16,633 nt of DNA from Gammaproteobacteria bacterium (GCA_030617565.1 JAUWVE010000010.1:1-16633); one strand, 5' to 3'. Positions 1 through 7,181 are shown, numbered from the stretch's first letter. Numbers and translations: made by a program. The notes: a model not told the origin generated them from the letters alone.

Positions 1-462
1 CAATTGCTGTATCAATTCGATGGCATCACCATATTTTGCTTCAATCTTTTCTGCTGCGGAGAGTGATGTTGCTCGTGCTGTACTCAGTGCAGAAACCAGT
101 AAAGCAAAAACTACCGGGTGCCGTTCAATGGCAATTACCCTGTCAGCGATCATCGCAAGTTTCAGACTGTCGCCTGCCAGGCCTGCTGTTGCATCGATGA
201 CGATTCCACCACGCGCAGGTGCCAGGGCGCGAAGAAGAGGTTGTTTGCCGGTAAAACCGGCGGGCTTTGATAGAACAGGCTGTATTTTCTCGCCGTCTTC
301 TGTATTTAAAATCAGGCCATTATTATTACAGGATAAATAATAGCCCGCGTCAGGAGCTGCGCTGCATAGAGGAAGGTTTAATAAGGCCAGGGCATCTGCC
401 AGTTCTTTCGGCAAGCTGGAGTTACAGCTCTCCAGCAGAGGGATCTCAGGCAGAAGAATCAT
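1..462 (-). CDS. rsmJ: RsmJ-like 16S rRNA guanine-N2 methyltransferase, C-terminus cut off by the window edge
   Basis: The minus-strand frame is open from an ATG at 462 (or 471) to the window edge, giving about 154 residues; family members are near 250. Around residue 90 it reads VIDATAGLAGDSLKLA, the SAM-binding motif I of the RsmJ family (DATAGLGRDAFVLA in E. coli). It is followed by ERHPVVFALL, which matches ERNPVVAALL. RsmJ methylates N2 of G1516 in helix 45 of 16S rRNA in the cytoplasm. The start overlaps the 3' end of the upstream AI-2E gene by about 17 bp, so the two are probably translationally coupled. The N-terminal 80 residues are less conserved, and the catalytic DPMFP-type motif would lie outside the window. 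Family membership is inferred from remembered motifs, not from a search. Confidence 0.75.
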   Translation of the reverse strand, partial: MILLPEIPLLESCNSSLPKELADALALLNLPLCSAAPDAGYYLSCNNNGLILNTEDGEKIQPVLSKPAGFTGKQPLLRALAPARGGIVIDATAGLAGDSLKLAMIADRVIAIERHPVVFALLVSALSTARATSLSAAEKIEAKYGDAIELIQQL

Positions 463-1519
463 CAACCACATCACGCCGTGGCCAGACCTTGAGCAGCACC
501 TGCACAACTGTCGCCAGCGGAATAGCAAAAAACACCCCCCAGAAGCCCCACAGCCCGCCAAACACCAGCACGGCAATAATAATGGCAATTGGGTGTAAAT
601 TTACCACTTCAGAAAAAAGCAGAGGAACCAGTACATTACCGTCCAGAGCCTGAATCACACCATAGGAAAATATCAGCCAGCCAGTCTGCGGCCCCCAGCC
701 CCATTGAAAGAAAGCAATAAGCATCACCGGGATGGTCACCACCACCGCCCCAATATAAGGAATGATTACCGACAATCCAACAAGAACGGATAACAGCATG
801 GCATACTGCAGCCCGAACAGGGAAAAAGTCGCATAGGTCACTAACCAGACAATAATTATCTCCCATGCCTTGCCGCGAACATATTTGGCTATCTGGCTAT
901 TTACCTGCGTCCATACTGTTATAGCCAGCCTGCGCTGTTTTGGCAGAAAACCACTGATCCAGTCTGCAATCAGCTCCTTGTCCTTCAGAAAGAAAAAGAC
1001 AAGCAAGGGTACAAGAAAGAGATAGACCACCATCGCCAGCAGCCCGGGCACCGACGCCAGTGTCCTCGAGAGAATATATTGGGCTGTACCGCCTATCTCT
1101 GAACGCAGAACAACTGCCAGCTCACGGATCTGATCTTCTGTAATCAGGGCCGGGTATTTAGCCGGCAGCTCAAGCAGAGCCTTCTGGCTGGCAGAAATCA
1201 TGCTGGGGGTCTCCTGCAGCAACTGGGTCACCTGAGTGGATAACAGAGGCAGCAGCCAGAACAGCATGAGCAAATAAAACACCATGAAAAAGATAAAGCT
1301 GATAATGGAGGCGACCAGACGGCTGCAGTTCAGATTCATGAGCCGTCGCACGATGCCTTCAAGCAGATAAGCGATAACAATACTGGCGAACACCGGTGCC
1401 AGCATGTGTCCCATAGTCAGAACGATTAAAAGGCTGCCGACCAGCAGGAACAGCAATATCAGTGCCTGGGGGTCGGAAAAATACCGTTGCCACCAGATGC
1501 GTATCAGGTTCATTGACAT
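446..1519 (-). CDS. AI-2E/PerM family transporter (membrane protein)
   Basis: This 357-residue polytopic inner-membrane protein belongs to the AI-2E transporter (PerM, formerly UPF0118) family. Two hydrophobic hairpins lie at about residues 15-55 and 65-95. A soluble segment follows at about 95-155, and then a C-terminal bundle of membrane helices. The family signature regions are visible as LVPLLVFFFLKD, GLSVIIPYIGAVV and LDGNVLVPLLFSEVVNLHP, and the length is typical. Members have been linked to export of autoinducer-2 or to Na+/H+ exchange; the substrate here is unknown. Two Met codons, at 1519 and 1513, compete. AAGAGA lies only 3 bases before the first but 9 before the second, so 1513 is possible. 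The gene is divergent from moaE and overlaps the rsmJ-like gene at its 3' end. Confidence 0.9.
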   Translation of the reverse strand: MSMNLIRIWWQRYFSDPQALILLFLLVGSLLIVLTMGHMLAPVFASIVIAYLLEGIVRRLMNLNCSRLVASIISFIFFMVFYLLMLFWLLPLLSTQVTQLLQETPSMISASQKALLELPAKYPALITEDQIRELAVVLRSEIGGTAQYILSRTLASVPGLLAMVVYLFLVPLLVFFFLKDKELIADWISGFLPKQRRLAITVWTQVNSQIAKYVRGKAWEIIIVWLVTYATFSLFGLQYAMLLSVLVGLSVIIPYIGAVVVTIPVMLIAFFQWGWGPQTGWLIFSYGVIQALDGNVLVPLLFSEVVNLHPIAIIIAVLVFGGLWGFWGVFFAIPLATVVQVLLKVWPRRDVVDDSSA

Positions 1520-1547
1520 AATTCTCTTATATTCATCATTGGGCGTA

Positions 1548-1553
1548 ATTATA
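1548..1553 (-). promoter_or_regulatory. Putative -10 box for the AI-2E/rsmJ genes
   Basis: A perfect TATAAT reads on the minus strand here, placing the start point near 1541 and giving a 5' leader of about 22 bases. No good -35 hexamer lies at 16-18 bp spacing. The box sits within a short dyad, CGTA-TAAT-TACG. The call rests on the -10 match and position only. Confidence 0.3.
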
Positions 1554-1628
1554 CGTCCTGTGCAGTAAGAAACCGAGGGCGGTTAACTGATGGATTTCTC
1601 CTTCACGCATTGTTATATTTGTTTCGTT

Positions 1629-2090
1629 ATGATCAGGATAACCATACAGGAAAAAGATTTCAGTCTCGAGCAGGAAATTAGCCTGCTGCGCAATGATCGG
1701 GTTGATATTGGAGCTGTAGCAAGTTTTACCGGACTGGTGCGTGACCTCAATGAAGGTGATGAGGTCAGCCTGATGACGCTTGAACACTACCCCGGCATGA
1801 CGGAAAACCAGTTGCAGGAGATTGCCCATGAGGCAGAGTCACGCTGGCCGCTACAGGGCATTACTATCATTCACCGTGTCGGCACCCTTGCTCCCGGCGA
1901 CCAGATAGTGCTTGTCATCACAGCCAGCCCGCACAGAGCTGCCGCCTATGAATCAAATCAGTTTATCATGGACTATTTGAAAACCAGGGCAACCTTCTGG
2001 AAAAAGGAAACACTGGGAAACCGCTCACGCTGGGTAGAAAGTCGGCATAGTGATGATTCAGCGGTTGGCCGCTGGAAGAAACCGGCTTGA
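1629..2090 (+). CDS. moaE: Molybdopterin synthase catalytic (large) subunit MoaE
   Basis: MoaE, with the small subunit MoaD, inserts two sulfurs into cyclic pyranopterin monophosphate to form molybdopterin, in the cytoplasm. From the ATG at 1629 the protein is 153 residues (E. coli 150). Visible family motifs are VASFTGLVRDLN (30-41), LEHYPGMTE (51-59), the HR pair at 102-103, and QFIMDYLKTRATFWKKE (111-127). That last stretch carries the two active-site lysines, here Lys118 and Lys125. The frame stays open upstream to an ATG at 1590, which adds 13 residues and has a GAGGGCGG ribosome-binding site 7 bases away. The 1629 start has no clear site, so 1590 may be the real start even though homology begins at 1629. 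No moaD, moaA or moaC is adjacent, so the pathway must be completed elsewhere in the genome. Confidence 0.95.
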   Translation: MIRITIQEKDFSLEQEISLLRNDRVDIGAVASFTGLVRDLNEGDEVSLMTLEHYPGMTENQLQEIAHEAESRWPLQGITIIHRVGTLAPGDQIVLVITASPHRAAAYESNQFIMDYLKTRATFWKKETLGNRSRWVESRHSDDSAVGRWKKPA

Positions 2091-2162
2091 TCTACTTATT
2101 CATAAAAGTAATTTTTATTGCTAACCTCAGAAAATAAAGGAAATACTATTTTCTTGAATCGG

Positions 2163-2168
2163 TATAAT
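2163..2168 (+). promoter_or_regulatory. Possible -10 box upstream of fabI
   Basis: A perfect TATAAT lies in the A/T-rich moaE-fabI spacer, before the palindromic repeat. The -35 region at 17-18 bp is poor. If used, the repeat at 2187-2271 would be transcribed as part of the fabI 5' leader. Confidence 0.3.
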
Positions 2169-2186
2169 TTGAAAAAAATAACTATT

Positions 2187-2271
2187 CGTCATTGCGAGGA
2201 ACAAAGTGACGAAGCAATCTCTAAGTAACTGGTCCTACATAAAGAGATTGCCGCGCTATGCTCGCAATGAC
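2187..2271. repeat. Dispersed palindromic element, copy 1 (CGTCATTGCGAG family)
   Basis: This 85-bp imperfect palindrome begins CGTCATTGCGAG and ends CTCGCAATGAC. Inside it, CAATCTCT (2215-2222) pairs with AGAGATTG (2243-2250), and CGTCA...TGACG forms a smaller hairpin within the left arm. A second copy lies at 12041-12155. Similar TCATTGCGAG intergenic palindromes occur in many bacterial genomes and carry no coding capacity. This copy lies just before fabI and supplies a spurious in-frame ATG at 2258. Confidence 0.85.
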
Positions 2272-2305
2272 AACAAGCTTCAATATATCAACTACAGGAA
2301 ACATT

Positions 2306-3097
2306 ATGGGATTTCTAGAAAATAAAAAAATACTTATCGCAGGCGTCGCCAGTGACCGATCAATTGCTGCAGGTACCGCACTTGCCATGGCTGCACAGGG
2401 TGCCGAACTGGCCTTTACCTATCAGACAGAAAAACTGCAGAAGCGTGTTGAAAAAATTGCTGAAGCCTGTGGTTCATCCATCATTCTACCCTGCGATGTA
2501 GCTGATGATGCACAGATTGACAATGCTTTTGCAGAACTGGCTAAACAATGGGATGGCCTGGATGGCATCGTCCACTCCATTGCCTTCGCGCCGCGGGAGG
2601 AACTAAAAGGCCTGTTTCTCGATGCGACCACCCGCGACGGCTTTAACATGGCGCATGAAATCAGTTCCTACAGCTTCACTGCACTGGCAAAAGCGGGCAG
2701 AGAAATGATGGAGGGTCGCAATGCCGCGCTGATCACTATGAGCTATATCGGTGCAGTGCGCTCAATGCCCGGTTACAACGTCATGGGTCTGGCCAAGGCC
2801 AGTCTGGAAGCAAATGTGCGCTACCTCGCCCAGAGCCTGGGTCCGGATGGCATCCGGGTAAACGCCATATCCGCCGGCCCGATCAAGACCCTTGCCTCTG
2901 CAGGCATAACCGGCTTCAAAAAAATGCTCGATTTTTATGACAAAACCGCTCCACTGAGACGCAGCGTAACCATCGAAGAAGTGGGAAATACCGCCGCCTT
3001 TCTCTGCTCTGACCTGGCATCGGGAATTACCGGGGAAATTACTTATGTGGATGGCGGGTTCAGCACCGTGGGGATCGGCACGGGGATGGTGGAGTAA
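2306..3097 (+). CDS. fabI: Enoyl-[acyl-carrier-protein] reductase [NADH] FabI
   Basis: FabI performs the last, NADH-dependent reduction in each cycle of type II fatty acid elongation. The 263-residue product (E. coli 262) is a divergent short-chain dehydrogenase. It has the cofactor motif GVASDRSIAAG at 13-23, CDVADD at 63-68, and the active-site pattern Tyr147, Tyr157 and Lys164 in YNVMGLAKASLEA. The typical C-terminal SGITGEITYVDGG is at 239-251. The start is the ATG at 2306, which has AGGAA five bases upstream and gives the family N-terminus MGFL. An in-frame ATG at 2258 falls inside the palindromic repeat and is not credible. The residue equivalent to E. coli Gly93 is Ala (HSIAFAP). The gene stands alone and ends against an inverted heptamer array. 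Confidence 0.97.
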   Translation: MGFLENKKILIAGVASDRSIAAGTALAMAAQGAELAFTYQTEKLQKRVEKIAEACGSSIILPCDVADDAQIDNAFAELAKQWDGLDGIVHSIAFAPREELKGLFLDATTRDGFNMAHEISSYSFTALAKAGREMMEGRNAALITMSYIGAVRSMPGYNVMGLAKASLEANVRYLAQSLGPDGIRVNAISAGPIKTLASAGITGFKKMLDFYDKTAPLRRSVTIEEVGNTAAFLCSDLASGITGEITYVDGGFSTVGIGTGMVE

Positions 3098-3100
3098 ACA

Positions 3101-3180
3101 TAGTTCCAAGTTCCAAGTCTAAAGTTCCAAGAGAAAAAATGCACCATGACTTGGAACTTGGAACTATAGACTTGGAACTT
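3101..3180. repeat. Inverted heptamer array (CTTGGAA units), probable bidirectional terminator
   Basis: Two arms, 3101-3131 and 3150-3180, are inverted copies built from 7-bp units. On the plus strand the right arm reads CTTGGAA, CTTGGAA, CTATAGA, CTTGGAA, CTT. On the minus strand the left arm reads CTTGGAA, CTTTAGA, CTTGGAA, CTTGGAA, CTA. They can fold into a stem of more than 20 bp with an 18-base loop, and TTCTTT follows on the plus strand. The array fills the convergent gap between fabI and the 3185 lipoprotein gene, so transcription termination for both is a reasonable inference. Confidence 0.8.
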
Positions 3181-3184
3181 TTCT

Positions 3185-3838
3185 TTACTTAACCATCCCA
3201 CTTTTCTTCATATCGTTAATCAATAGTTTAGCCAGTTCGCTTACCACCGTTTGTGCGGATGAAGGATTAAAGCTTTCTGTTTTACCTGCCCAGATCATTT
3301 TTTCTGAACTGACGGCAAACAGTTTCGTATCCAGTCTCACGACAGTATCTGTCACTGTATAACCCGGACGATAAACTGCAGTGTGTGACATTCCGTAGTA
3401 TCCATACATGCCGTAACCCATTCCCATGCCCATTCCCATACCTGGTGCCGGGTAATAATCAACGGAAGGCGGTACATCTCTTTGCTCCTTGCTAACGCCC
3501 TGCAAGGTAACGATCATCACACCATCCGCGCCCACTTTATCGACAACTGCAAGAATTTCTTCTTTCTGGTCGGCACTTTTCAAATCAGGCAACAAGGTAT
3601 AGCTTGCTATGCCTGTTCTACCATTTCCTGTGATCAGGCTTGAAAATTCCTCTTCAAAAGACCGTCTCTTGATATCATCTTTGATAATCCCGATGACCAG
3701 AATTTTCTGCAGCGCAGGCCCCTTATATTCCGGGTCACTCCAGCGATTGACAAGACTTGTTGAACTGCATGCACTAAGCAGGAACGAAAATGTGATTGTT
3801 ATTGATAAAAATAAAATGTCTTTATATGCAAGCTTCAT
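3185..3838 (-). CDS. Predicted lipoprotein with a Gly/Met/Tyr-rich segment, function unknown
   Basis: This 217-residue protein starts with a lipoprotein signal peptide whose lipobox is LSAC, with the lipidated Cys at 24, so it is probably membrane-anchored in the periplasm. After the signal comes a region beginning SLVNRWSDPEYKG (about 28-40) and a segment resembling a beta-strand start, KILVIGI. The remainder is mixed alpha/beta up to the C-terminus. Residues 133-150 are a low-complexity run of Gly, Met and Tyr, encoded by an imperfect tandem repeat of CCATTCCCATG-type units near 3411-3440. The start is well supported by GGAG six bases upstream. It may be distantly related to DUF4136-type lipoproteins; I do not recognise a specific function. 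It is the last gene of the minus-strand cluster. Confidence 0.85.
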   Translation of the reverse strand: MKLAYKDILFLSITITFSFLLSACSSTSLVNRWSDPEYKGPALQKILVIGIIKDDIKRRSFEEEFSSLITGNGRTGIASYTLLPDLKSADQKEEILAVVDKVGADGVMIVTLQGVSKEQRDVPPSVDYYPAPGMGMGMGMGYGMYGYYGMSHTAVYRPGYTVTDTVVRLDTKLFAVSSEKMIWAGKTESFNPSSAQTVVSELAKLLINDMKKSGMVK

Positions 3839-3885
3839 AGTCTACTCCGTATTTTCTTTTTCAAGTTTAATTAGATGTTGCATCA

Positions 3886-4266
3886 CTATAGCGATGCCAG
3901 CCAGGCATCTGCATCCTGCCTGCTTTCAAATAGTTCACCTGTTACATCTGTAACCTCACACAATTGTATGTAATAACTAATCATTTCCCTTACACGTGAA
4001 TTGATCGCAGCAAATGCAATATTAATATTCCCCCGATCCTGACCATGATTCAGAACAATTTGAGAAATCTGCTTCATATCCTCTTCATTAAAGTCTATTC
4101 TTTCAACATTCATGGCATCAAAAATCTGCCTGTAGCCGGAATTCAGGGAAATCCCATGCATGTTTACCATGGTGAATACATGATCCGACAGCTCAGGTCC
4201 CGTTACCACACCAAAGGCAGTAACGATAACCTCGTCTCTATTTACAATCTCATGATCTATCGGCAT
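3886..4266 (-). CDS. Small SpoIIAA-like (STAS-type) protein, paralogue of the next gene upstream
   Basis: This soluble protein of 126 residues has no signal peptide or membrane segment. It begins MPIDHEI and ends with the pattern ELFESRQDADAWLASL. The layout (a short beta N-terminus, a central QIFDAM strand, and a C-terminal F-x-(5)-A-x-x-WL helix) resembles the SpoIIAA-like/STAS family that binds other regulatory proteins or small ligands. It is roughly half identical to the 128-residue neighbour at 4334-4720, and both share YGQDRG/HGQDRG and EEDMK-ISQI, so the pair arose by tandem duplication. A Ser-containing DS-type phosphorylation motif, as in true anti-anti-sigma factors, is not apparent. 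AAGGA and GGAG lie upstream of the ATG. The family assignment comes from pattern resemblance only. Confidence 0.8.
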   Translation of the reverse strand: MPIDHEIVNRDEVIVTAFGVVTGPELSDHVFTMVNMHGISLNSGYRQIFDAMNVERIDFNEEDMKQISQIVLNHGQDRGNINIAFAAINSRVREMISYYIQLCEVTDVTGELFESRQDADAWLASL

Positions 4267-4333
4267 ATGGCTCCATCTTCCTTATTCTTTTATGGTTCCC
4301 AATCTTAATACAGAATTTTCAGGCTCTCTCCCC

Positions 4334-4720
4334 TTAACGAATGCTGTCCAGCCATTCCTCTGCTTCTAGTCTGTCAGCAAAGACTTCGACTGTAATCTCA
4401 GTAATTTCGGATAAAGATTTATAATAATATGCCAGTTTTCTTACATCAGGACTAGCTGCCACAATGGCAGTTGCCACCTTTCCCCTGTCCTGTCCATAAG
4501 TAAGTATAATCTGGGATATCCGCTTCATATCTTCTTCATCAATATCCACGGTGTCAGTACCCAGGGTATCAAATATCTGCTGATAGTCTGTTTTAAGAGC
4601 CGTCCCAAGCTGGTTGATTTGCCAGAACATATGGTCAGCCAGCTCCTGTCCGATAAGAATACCTGTAGCGGTACTTATTACCAATTCGCCGTCATTTAAG
4701 ATTTCATGGTCAATAGGCAT
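4334..4720 (-). CDS. Small SpoIIAA-like (STAS-type) protein, tandem paralogue
   Basis: This 128-residue cytoplasmic protein starts MPIDHEI, like its neighbour downstream, and ends VEVFADRLEAEEWLDSIR, a C-terminus typical of SpoIIAA-like/STAS-SEC14 proteins. The central YQQIFDTLGTDTVDIDEED stretch corresponds to the strand-helix core. Differences from the paralogue cluster in the N-terminal third and in the helix at about 88-105, which suggests divergence of binding partner or ligand. AGG lies 9 bases before the ATG. The gene lies 29 bp downstream of the SET-domain gene and 67 bp upstream of its paralogue, on the same strand. No enzyme motif is visible; the likely role is protein-protein regulation, by inference from the family. 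Confidence 0.82.
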   Translation of the reverse strand: MPIDHEILNDGELVISTATGILIGQELADHMFWQINQLGTALKTDYQQIFDTLGTDTVDIDEEDMKRISQIILTYGQDRGKVATAIVAASPDVRKLAYYYKSLSEITEITVEVFADRLEAEEWLDSIR

Positions 4721-4749
4721 CGTGATAAACCTGTTTTCCCCGTAATGAT

Positions 4750-5070
4750 TTAGTCAATATCATCCCAGTCTTCACCATAATTTATGGTGATTTCTTCACC
4801 TGCCTTTATGTCACATGCCGAATAAAGTTCAAAGCCATCGAACTCCGCGCTGCATTCCCTGCAGTGGTTGAGATAGCGCAATTTATTTTTACCCGATCGT
4901 CCAACCACCTTATCGTCATCAAATACCCATAGCACATGGCTACCGTTCCTTTTTGCTACAGGCCCTTCGTATTCACCAAGGTAAGTGTTAATTACTATGT
5001 CCTCTTTTGCAAAAAGACCCTTGCCGTGAATCCCAGAATCCATCACGTATGTTAGTCTATATACACTCAT
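4750..5070 (-). CDS. Minimal SET-domain protein, putative protein-lysine methyltransferase
   Basis: The 106-residue product is essentially a bare SET domain. It has GIHGKGLFA at 13-21 (cofactor site), the pseudo-knot RYLNHC at 65-70 followed by SAEF, and GEEITINYGEDW at 91-102 with the presumed catalytic Tyr98. SET enzymes transfer a methyl group from SAM to protein lysines; bacterial examples act on ribosomal, histone-like or unknown proteins. No pre-SET or post-SET region is present, although an acidic DWDDID tail ends the protein. The start lies 3 bases after the YihY stop codon, and the GAGGGA ribosome-binding site is inside the yihY coding end, so the two are translationally coupled. The substrate cannot be read from the sequence. 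The neighbouring SpoIIAA-like proteins are candidates only by proximity. Confidence 0.88.
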   Translation of the reverse strand: MSVYRLTYVMDSGIHGKGLFAKEDIVINTYLGEYEGPVAKRNGSHVLWVFDDDKVVGRSGKNKLRYLNHCRECSAEFDGFELYSACDIKAGEEITINYGEDWDDID

Positions 5071-5073
5071 CCG

Positions 5074-6423
5074 TTATATTTCCCTCAGCTTTTCACTGGG
5101 GTGAAGTTCTTCACTACTGGCAAGCTGTTTGATGCTTATACCCTGTATCGCATCCAGGGCCTCCTCCTCAGCAAGGTTGAGGATACCAATAATATTCTTT
5201 TCAGTTATCAAATCTATCCTTCTGGTTCTTTGCTTCTTTGAATCATGAATATAAGCCAGCAGATCTGCAGTGTAAGTTTCTTCTGGTGGGCGCCCGGGCA
5301 GGATACTATTAATATCAGTATCCATTATTTTTAAATAGCCACCTTTTTCAAGCTGGTAAACCATTTTCTCAACCACGTCGTCAGGCAACTGGAGCTGGCG
5401 AGAGAGTTTTTCTAAAGTTATCGGCGGTTTTTCTGCATAATACCTTCGTGTCACAATCACCATTATCTGCAATGCCAGTGCTTCACTTTCATAAGGCGAC
5501 AGCTCTTCATCACGATAAAGATAAAGTAATTTTTCAGAATGCTGAAAAAAATAGGCCATACTGGAACCAAGCAGCAGGATAAGCCAGATAATAAAGATCC
5601 AGATAAACAGGAGAATAATTGTCGCGAAGGCCGAATAGATAGCATCGTATTTCGTCGATCCGGCAATAAACAGGGTAAATACACTTGTTGCTACCTTGAA
5701 TAATAAGCTTGCTATTATGGCTCCAAATAAGGCGGCAGAAAATTTGACACGTGTATTCGGAACGAACATGTATACAAAGGCAATCGCCATTACCGTCATA
5801 ATGAAAGGCAGGTAAACCGATAGCATTTTATATAAGAAGGCGCCTGTATCTGTTTCTAAAGCAACCTGAAACAGGCTTATGTGCTGTACCGACTGCGACA
5901 GCCCAATGGCAGAAAAAATCAGCACCGGGCCAACCAGTAGTACTGAGATATAGTGGCTGAAACGCTCAAGTAATGGTCTCAGATGCCTGACACGCCATGT
6001 ATTGTTAAAGGCTGCTTCTATCTGCTGGATAAGTGATATGACAGTAAACATTAAAACACCCAGACCAACAGCACCGAGCACCCCTACACTTATATTATCG
6101 ACAAAACTAAGGATAGTTGTCGTGATTTCCACGCCTTTTTCACCGAGCGGTGCGAGGAGTTGAAGCAGCAGAGGCTGTAGCTGATTGTGGACACCAAAGC
6201 CTTTTAAAACAGAAAACATAACCGCCAGCAGAGGGACCAGCGATAAAATGGACATGTAGACCAGTCCCTTCGCATACAGCGCATTGTGCCCTTCCATAAG
6301 GTCAACAATCAGCATCTGTAAACCTCTAAGGGACAGCAATACTCTACGCTTCCAGACTGGCAGGCTTGCAATATCAGCCTGCCAGACGGTGACATCCCAC
6401 CAGCTTAGAAAATTTGTAAACAA
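5074..6423 (-). CDS. YihY/BrkB (UPF0761) family inner-membrane protein with a winged-helix-like C-terminal extension
   Basis: The 449-residue product has about six membrane helices between residues 50 and 300. Family landmarks are AFNNTWRV (138-145), VPNTRV (221-226) and the aromatic helix starting YSAFATI (263), with GSSMAYF closing the membrane part. The family was once called ribonuclease BN, but it is an integral membrane protein of unsettled function. Residues about 311-370 look like a winged-helix fold (ITLEKLSRQLQLPDDVVEKM, then a GGYLKI wing), and a charged tail follows. The start is a TTG at 6423. The frame has no upstream ATG before a TGA, and AGAGAA lies four bases ahead. An ATG nearby is out of frame. 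The gene follows the FKBP gene by 32 bp and abuts the SET gene. Confidence 0.92.
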   Translation of the reverse strand: MFTNFLSWWDVTVWQADIASLPVWKRRVLLSLRGLQMLIVDLMEGHNALYAKGLVYMSILSLVPLLAVMFSVLKGFGVHNQLQPLLLQLLAPLGEKGVEITTTILSFVDNISVGVLGAVGLGVLMFTVISLIQQIEAAFNNTWRVRHLRPLLERFSHYISVLLVGPVLIFSAIGLSQSVQHISLFQVALETDTGAFLYKMLSVYLPFIMTVMAIAFVYMFVPNTRVKFSAALFGAIIASLLFKVATSVFTLFIAGSTKYDAIYSAFATIILLFIWIFIIWLILLLGSSMAYFFQHSEKLLYLYRDEELSPYESEALALQIMVIVTRRYYAEKPPITLEKLSRQLQLPDDVVEKMVYQLEKGGYLKIMDTDINSILPGRPPEETYTADLLAYIHDSKKQRTRRIDLITEKNIIGILNLAEEEALDAIQGISIKQLASSEELHPSEKLREI

Positions 6424-6455
6424 ATCATTCTCTGAGTTGAAAAAGAAATCTCAGC

Positions 6456-7133
6456 TTACTTGACTTCCAGCAACTCGATTTCAAATATCAGGGTTTCACC
6501 CGGGCCTATTGCAGCACCTGCACCTTTATCTGCATAAGCAAATTCCGGTGGAATAACAACTTCCCATTTGTCACCCACTTTCATCAGCGGTACAACTTCC
6601 TGCCAGCCCTTGATTACACCTGTCAAACCAAATGTTGCGGGTTTTTCACGCTTGTAGGATGAATCAAATTCGGTTCCATTGATCAAGGTACCTTTGTAAT
6701 GGACGGTAACCTCACTGTCTTTAGATGCCTGCTTACCCTTTCCAGAGCTAATAACTTTGTACTGGATGCCGTTATCAAGCGACGTGACTCCCGCTTTCTT
6801 TGCATTATCTGCACGGTACTTGTCGCCGACTTTCTTATTTTCGGCAACCTTATCCTGAAGTACTTGTAATTGTTTATCCCTTTCTTCCGTCATGGCTCCC
6901 TGCATCTCTTCGGTCGTCATTGCAGGCTTAGCTCCACTCAGTGCATCGTTCATTGCTGCTGAGAAAGCGGCTGGCTCAACATCCAGGCCTTCATTCATTA
7001 ATGACAATGCAAGACGATAACCAACAGAATAACTAAACTTTTGTTTCTGGCTTTTTAATTCAGCAGCCATTGAGATTGCCGGCGTAGCCAGAACTATGGT
7101 CAGAGTAGCCAGGGCAATATTTTTAAATTTCAT
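6456..7133 (-). CDS. Periplasmic FKBP-type peptidyl-prolyl cis-trans isomerase (FkpA/Mip type)
   Basis: The 225-residue protein has a Sec signal peptide (MKFKNIALATLTIVLATPA, cleavage near residue 23). An alpha-helical FKBP_N dimerisation domain follows at about 28-115, and a C-terminal FKBP domain at about 122-225. The FKBP active-site residues are visible: Tyr146 in VHYKG, Phe156-Asp157 in EFDSS, VIKGW at 173-177, and Tyr200 in PPEFAY. The closing strand is LIFEIELLEV. Such proteins assist folding of envelope proteins and act as general chaperones; FkpA and Mip are the closest named relatives. The ATG has a strong AGAGGAAG ribosome-binding site. Two TATAAT boxes in the 90-bp gap upstream suggest its own promoter. 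Confidence 0.95.
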   Translation of the reverse strand: MKFKNIALATLTIVLATPAISMAAELKSQKQKFSYSVGYRLALSLMNEGLDVEPAAFSAAMNDALSGAKPAMTTEEMQGAMTEERDKQLQVLQDKVAENKKVGDKYRADNAKKAGVTSLDNGIQYKVISSGKGKQASKDSEVTVHYKGTLINGTEFDSSYKREKPATFGLTGVIKGWQEVVPLMKVGDKWEVVIPPEFAYADKGAGAAIGPGETLIFEIELLEVK

Positions 7134-7181
7134 TTTCTTCCTCTTTGGTTGTGATATCCGGGTATTTTCCGGTAAATGGGT

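Noticed and set aside
20..340. Plus-strand open frame of 106 residues at the left edge
   Set aside because: It is the antisense shadow of the rsmJ-like gene, has no ribosome-binding site, and its composition (Ala/Ser/Arg-rich) is not protein-like.
2258..2305. Upstream in-frame start for fabI inside the palindromic repeat
   Set aside because: The extra 16 residues are repeat-derived, while the ATG at 2306 has a good ribosome-binding site and matches the FabI family N-terminus.
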